64,000 bases of DNA, from the NCBI RefSeq assembly GCF_020037125.1, contig NZ_JAIQDG010000013.1:1-64000 (forward strand). The letters are read 5' to 3'. This DNA is from Myxococcus sp. RHSTA-1-4. GTDB lineage: Bacteria > Myxococcota > Myxococcia > Myxococcales > Myxococcaceae. Below are positions 24,701-30,700 of the stretch, piece after piece. Both the position numbers and the translations under genes were made by a program. Under the pieces are notes generated by a model. That model was not told the DNA's origin. It did no database searches and saw nothing but the letters and a program-made list of their open reading frames with translations. Position 1 is the first letter of the stretch. The number at the start of each line of letters is the position of its first letter.

Positions 24701-27700
24701 CAGCGCCTGGTGAGCACGAAGGCGGGGACGCTGGCCGTCTTCACCCGTGGCCCGGCGACGGTGAGGGCCGAGCCCTCGAGCGCCGTGGCAGGCGTGGCGG
24801 TGCGGGGGGATGCCTGGGCGGTGCTGCGCGATGACGCGGCCGGCCGGAGCATCGTCGAGCTGCGCTCGCGCACGACGCTGGACGTGATGGGAACGCGGAC
24901 GCTGGTGGGCCGCGCGGTGGGCCTGGCGTTCGTTGAGGACCGGCTCGCGGTGGCCGTGCGCCGTGCCGGCGCCGGGGCCGTGGAGCTGCTGTCGCTGCCG
25001 GACCTGGCGTCGACCACGCTCCCGCTGCGGCGGCCGCCCACGGCCCTCGCCGCGGTGCGTGGCGCGCTGCTGCTGGTGGGCACCGACGAGGGCGTGGAGG
25101 TTCGCAACGCCTCCGGTGAGCTGGCGGCCCGCCTGCCGGGTGAGCCGGTGAAGGCCCTCGCGGCCAACGGGCCGAGAGCGCTGGTGCTGGGGAGTGTCAA
25201 CCTCCAGGCGCTGGACCTCTCCATCCCGCATGCGCCGGAGGTGAAGGCGTCGGTGGAGGCAGGCGCCGCCACCCACGTCGCGGCGGTGGGCGAGGATCGC
25301 GCCTGTGTGCTGGGCGCCAGCGCCATCCGCTGCTTCCAGGACACGGGGAGCAGCCTCGTGCGGCTGGGCGGCCTCGACGCCAGCCTGGACTCGCCCGCGG
25401 TGTCGGCCTCGGCCTTCGGCCCGTGGCTGGTCGTGGGCACGGCGCAGGGCGTGCGGATTCACGACGCGAAGTCCACGCCCGTGGAGGGCAGCACCTATCC
25501 GTCCGGCGTGGGCGAGTTCCCGGCCCTGAAGGGTGCCGCGGGGGCCGCTGGCGGGGACATCTTCGCGGCCGGCTCCAGCGCGGTGGCTCGCCTGGCGCTG
25601 GGCCGTGGCACGGCCGCGCCCGAGGTATCGCTCGGCGCACCGGATGCGGGCGTGGCGGGTGCCCGCCTCGCGCTCGCGCCGGAGCTCCAGGACGAAGCCG
25701 ACACCTTCAATGCGTACACCGCGGAGCTGAAGGTCAACGGGCGCACCGTCGAGGTGCTCGACGGCCGCCTGCCGGCCTCGGTGGATCTGCCCACCTCCGG
25801 CACGTCCGCCGCCGTGGAGCTGCGCGTGCGCGATCACGCCGGCAATGCCGTCAGCTCCGCGGCCACGGTGTCCCTGTCGGCCGCGGGCTCCGGCCCGATG
25901 CTCGCGGACGTCCACGCTCCCGCGACGGTGCTCGAGGGGACGCGGTTCCGTGTCATCCCCGAGCCGGTGGATCCGGCCCGGGTGAAGTGGGTCACGGTGA
26001 CGCTGCGTGACGCGGATGGGGTCACGGCGCTGGACAGCGTCACGGTCAACGCGCCGGCGCTCACCGCGACGCTGGCGGTGCCCCTGCTGGGCGCCAGCCT
26101 GCCGGAGGCGGGGCTCGATGTGACAATCGAGGCGGTGGCCTACGAGACGGCTGAGGTCAGCACCACGTCGACGAGGCCGATCCGCATCCTGCGGAATTCA
26201 ACTCCCGCGGGCGCGACCTTCTCGCTGTCGCACAGCGGCGCGCAGGTGACCGAGGGCGGTATCGCCACGGTGCAGGCGGTGTTCAATGGCGGGGTGCCGG
26301 CGGAGTACACGCTGCGCTTCTCCGTGGGCCTCGACGCGCAGTCGCTCCAGGAGCAGCAGGTCGTCCTCTCGCCGAACCGCACGGCCACGCTGCTCATGCC
26401 GGCCCTGCCGGAGGGCGTGGTCAGCCAGCAGGTGCAGGTCCGCGCGGAGCTCACCGACGGGGATGGGCGCGTGACGTCCGCCAGCACGCAGGTGGCGGTG
26501 GCGGCGGACAACACGGCGCCGGTGATCAGTTCGTTCGTCGTGGAGCCGCCGGGCACGCTCATCACGGCGGGCTCGACGGTGACGGCGACGATGGCCGCCA
26601 ACGACGGCGCGCTGGCGCTGGATGGGCTGGGGCTGCGTGTGAAGCTGGGCGACACGCTGGTTGCCACGGGCGGAGCGTCCCTCCGCTATGTGGTGCCTTC
26701 CGGCACGCCCGCGGGCACCGTGCTCCGGGTTGAGGCGTGGGCCCGGGACGTCAAGGGCCTGCTGACGGAGAAGGCGGAGCAGCGGCAGGTGCTGGCTGCG
26801 GCCATGCCCGAGGGCGGAGGTGTCTTCGGTGGCGCCTTCGCGCGTGCCGGCAACGTGGCGCTGCTGGGAGACCTGGTCGCGGCCACGACGCCCACGGGCG
26901 TGTCGGTGGGCCGGCTGGTGCGTGGCGCGTCACCTTCCGTCACGACGCTGGCGACGGTGGCGTTCGAAAAGCCACCCAAGGACGTGGCCTTCGTGGGCCG
27001 CCACGTGCTCGTCTCCCTGGAGGGGGGCATCGTGGCGGTGGTGGACGTGTCTCAGCCCGAGCAGCCCCGTGTGGTGGGCCGCGTGCAGGACAGCGTCACG
27101 GCCCTCAAGGCGGCGGGCCGCGCCTTCGTGACGAGTGGCACCTCGCTCTACGAGGTGAACCTGACCGACCCCGCGTCCCCGGCGCTGAGCTACCTCTGGT
27201 ACTCCTATTACATGAGCGCTCCCGCCGTCATGGCGGCCAGCGGGAGCCAGGTGTTCGTCGCCCAGAGCAGCACGCTCTACGTGGTACCGGTGCTCCCGTC
27301 CGGGTCCGTGGGGAGCGCGTTCTCCGGGAACGCCAGCAATACGATTCGCACCCTGGACGTGTCGGGGACGACGCTGGTGGCCGGTACGTCGCAGGGACTG
27401 GATCTGTTCAGCCTTGGCGCCGCGACCCTGTACCGACAGGGCTCGCTGGCGCTCGGGACGGGGGTGCGCGCGGTGGCGGTGGCCGGGGGGATGGCCTACG
27501 TCGCCTGCGACGACGGCATGCTGCGGGTCGTGGACGTGCGTGAGCCGTTCGCCCTGCGCCTCGTGGGCCAGGAGCCGCTCGCGGTCAGCGCGCTCACCCT
27601 TTCTGGTGGCCTGCTGGTGGCCACCACCGAGGACGGCCTGGTCTTGAGGACGCTGCCCGTGGCCGGCGCTGGCGAGGCGCCGCTGGCCCTGGGCCGGTAC

Positions 27701-30700
27701 CCGACGAGCCAGGATGCCGCCGTGGCGCTGTCGCCGTCCCGGAGGGGTGTGCTGATGGCCGCGGGCCGGGAGGGCGTGGCCCTGGTGGATCTGGGTACGC
27801 CTTCGGCTCCCGCCCTGGCACAGGTGGTCGCCACGGGCACGCAGTTGCGGCAGGTGGAGCGCATCCAGCGTGACGTCTACACGCTCAACGGGACGACCCT
27901 GTCGCTGCGGACGATGAACGCCTACTCCAACACGTACGACAACGGCTCCACGGACCGCGTCGGGCGTCTCGGGAACCTCGGCGTCGTGCAGCGCTTCCAC
28001 GTCCTGCCGGGCCGGCTGTGGTCCGTGGGGGCGGGGGTCGTCTCGACGGTGACGCTGCCGGACGTCCAGGGCATGAAGCGGCTCGACATGCAGGGGCCGG
28101 CGGTGGACGTGGCCGGAGACGAGCGCCGCGCACTGGTGGCGCTGGGTGACGAGGGCTTCTCCGTGGTCGAGCTCGACCGCGCGGGCGATCTGATCCGGAG
28201 CGCCAGTGTGACGGACGCCGCCGCGTCCTCCGTGGCGATGGATGGCGAGCTCGCCGTGGTGGGCAACGACGCCGGCTTCCGCGTGTACGCCCTGGGCAGC
28301 GCGGCAGTGCCCGTGCCGCGCGGGACGGCGGCGACGGAGAGCCCCGTGCGCCGCCTCCGCCTGGAGGGCCGGCTGGCGCTGGTCACCACCAGCGCGGGCG
28401 TGGAGCTGTGGGACCTGACGCAGGACGCCCCGGTCCGGCGGTCGCGGCTGAGCGCGCCGGATGCGCGGGACGCGGTGATCGCGGGGCAGCACGTGGTGGT
28501 GGCGCAGGGCTACGAGGGCGTGAAGGTGTTCCCCGCGCCCGGCGAGCCGGTGGCTCCGTCCGCGCACCTGCTGCTGCCGGCCTCGGAGCTGGAGGTGCAG
28601 CCCGGAGCGCTGGTCTCCATCGAGGCGCTCGTGTCCGGCCTGAGGGTGGACGACGCCGAGCTTCTGGTGGACGGCAAGCCCGTGTCGCGGCTCGAGCCCG
28701 AGTACGCACAGGCCCAGTGGCGCGTTCCGCCGATGGCCAGCCCCGGTATGCAGTTCGCGCTGCAGGTCCGGGCGCGAGGTGCTGGCGGGGTGGAGGCCCT
28801 GTCCACGGCCCGGAGCGTGCGGGTCATCGCACGGCAGTCGCCGCCCGCGGTGTCGGGCAGCATCTCCGTTCCGAGCTGGTCCATGACCTACACCGTGGGC
28901 CAACCCATCAGCGTCGAGGCATACGTCAGTGGAGGGAGCGCGCCGTACACGGTGACGGCCAGCCTGGGCGACACCTTCCTGGGCGTGCTGTCTCCGAAGC
29001 CGGGCTCGCCGGGCTACTACGAGGCGCTGCTCCGGATGCCCACGACCATCCCCAACTCGACCTATCTGTACGTCGATGTGGTGGATGCCGCGGGCCAGAC
29101 GGCGCGGTTCTCGCGCTACGTCTACCTGTACTCGACGCCGCAGACGCCGAGAGACCTGCAGGGGATGCCGACGGTACTGCGCACGTCGCCAGGCAAGAAC
29201 ACGCTGACCCTCTCCGCCTACGACGACGGCGCGTCGATCATGCGGCTGTACGTGGATGGGGTGGTGGTGGCCTCGAACTTCAACGCGTCGATCGGATACT
29301 GGAATGGCCTCCAGCACACGCTGGAGTTCCCGGCCAGCCGGGCAGGGGAGACCGTGCGGCTGCGGGTGGTGGTCGAGGACACGCTTGGCCAGAAGCTGGA
29401 CACGGGCGAGGTGGCTTACGTCCTCCAGTCTCCCGTGGCGGTGCCCACCATCAGCTACTTCGAGGCGGATACGCCGGTCATCGAAAGCACCCAGGGCTAC
29501 ATCAGCCTTGGTGCGGCGGACACGGACGAGGACCTGAAGAGCGTGAGCGTCTGGGCCGTCTACGGAGGCGTCTGGAATGCGGAGACCGGGCAGGTGGACG
29601 GTGGTGGGGCGCCGGTGCTCATCCTCCAGGAGCCGGACACGAGCCTCGGGACGTACTTCAGTTACCCGGTCCTCACGGACGAGCGGCTGAATGGGCAGAG
29701 CGAGATGGCGGTGCTGGCCATCGTGACCGACGAGGTAGGCCACGAGACGCGGCGATACCTCCGGGTTCAGTTGCTGGCGGATCAGCCGCCCACGGTGTCC
29801 GTCTCGGTCTCGTCGTGGACGGCGAACCAGGCGCTGGCCGCGGGGTACCCGGTCACGCTCCAGGGCAGTGCCTCGGATGACGTCCGGATGGCCACGGTGA
29901 CGACGAGCGCGTCCCTGCCGGATGGAGGCACCGTACAGGCCAGCAATAGCTGCTCCTGGTCCAGCTGCTCTGCCCAGATCTCGTCCTACATGCTCGCGGA
30001 AGGGAGCTTCACGCTCTCCGCCACCGCGACGGACAGCTCCGGAAAGAGCACCACGGCCACCTCGAGCTACACGGTGCTGCCGAACCAGGCGCCGCAGGTG
30101 TCCGTGGCGGCGCTCACCGACTACGCCGTGGCGGGCACACCCGTCACGCTGCGTGCCAGTGTGCTCGACGAGCAGCGGCTGAGCTGGGTGGAGCTCTACG
30201 CGAACGGAGCCCTGGTGGGCAGCCGCTACACGGGCGGTTCGGCCTCCCTGAGCACGCCGCTGAACGTGGATCGGTCGTTCACTCCGACGGATGCGGGGGT
30301 GGTGACGCTCACCGCCGCGGCGACGGACTACCCGGGGCTCCTTGCCAGCGCGGCGCCCGTCTCGCTCCAGGTGATGCCGGCGGGGTCCGGCGCGTCCTGC
30401 GCCACGCCGGTGCCCATGCCGAAGGGTGTCCCCTTCCAGCCGGGGATCGTGACCTTCTCGACGGCCTATACGTCGTCGTACTGCGGCGGTTACAACTTCC
30501 CGAACGGTTCGTGGCACACGCTGCCGTTCGACGGGCCTGTCGAGAGCATCACGTTGACGGGGGTGGACGGAGCCAACCTGCCGCGCGTCATCGTGCAGGA
30601 CATGACCGGCTCACCGGCGTGCACCCCGGTCAGCGGCACGACCACGTGCTCGTATTCCGGATACAACTCCAGCTACACGTCCACGATGACGACTGGCCCG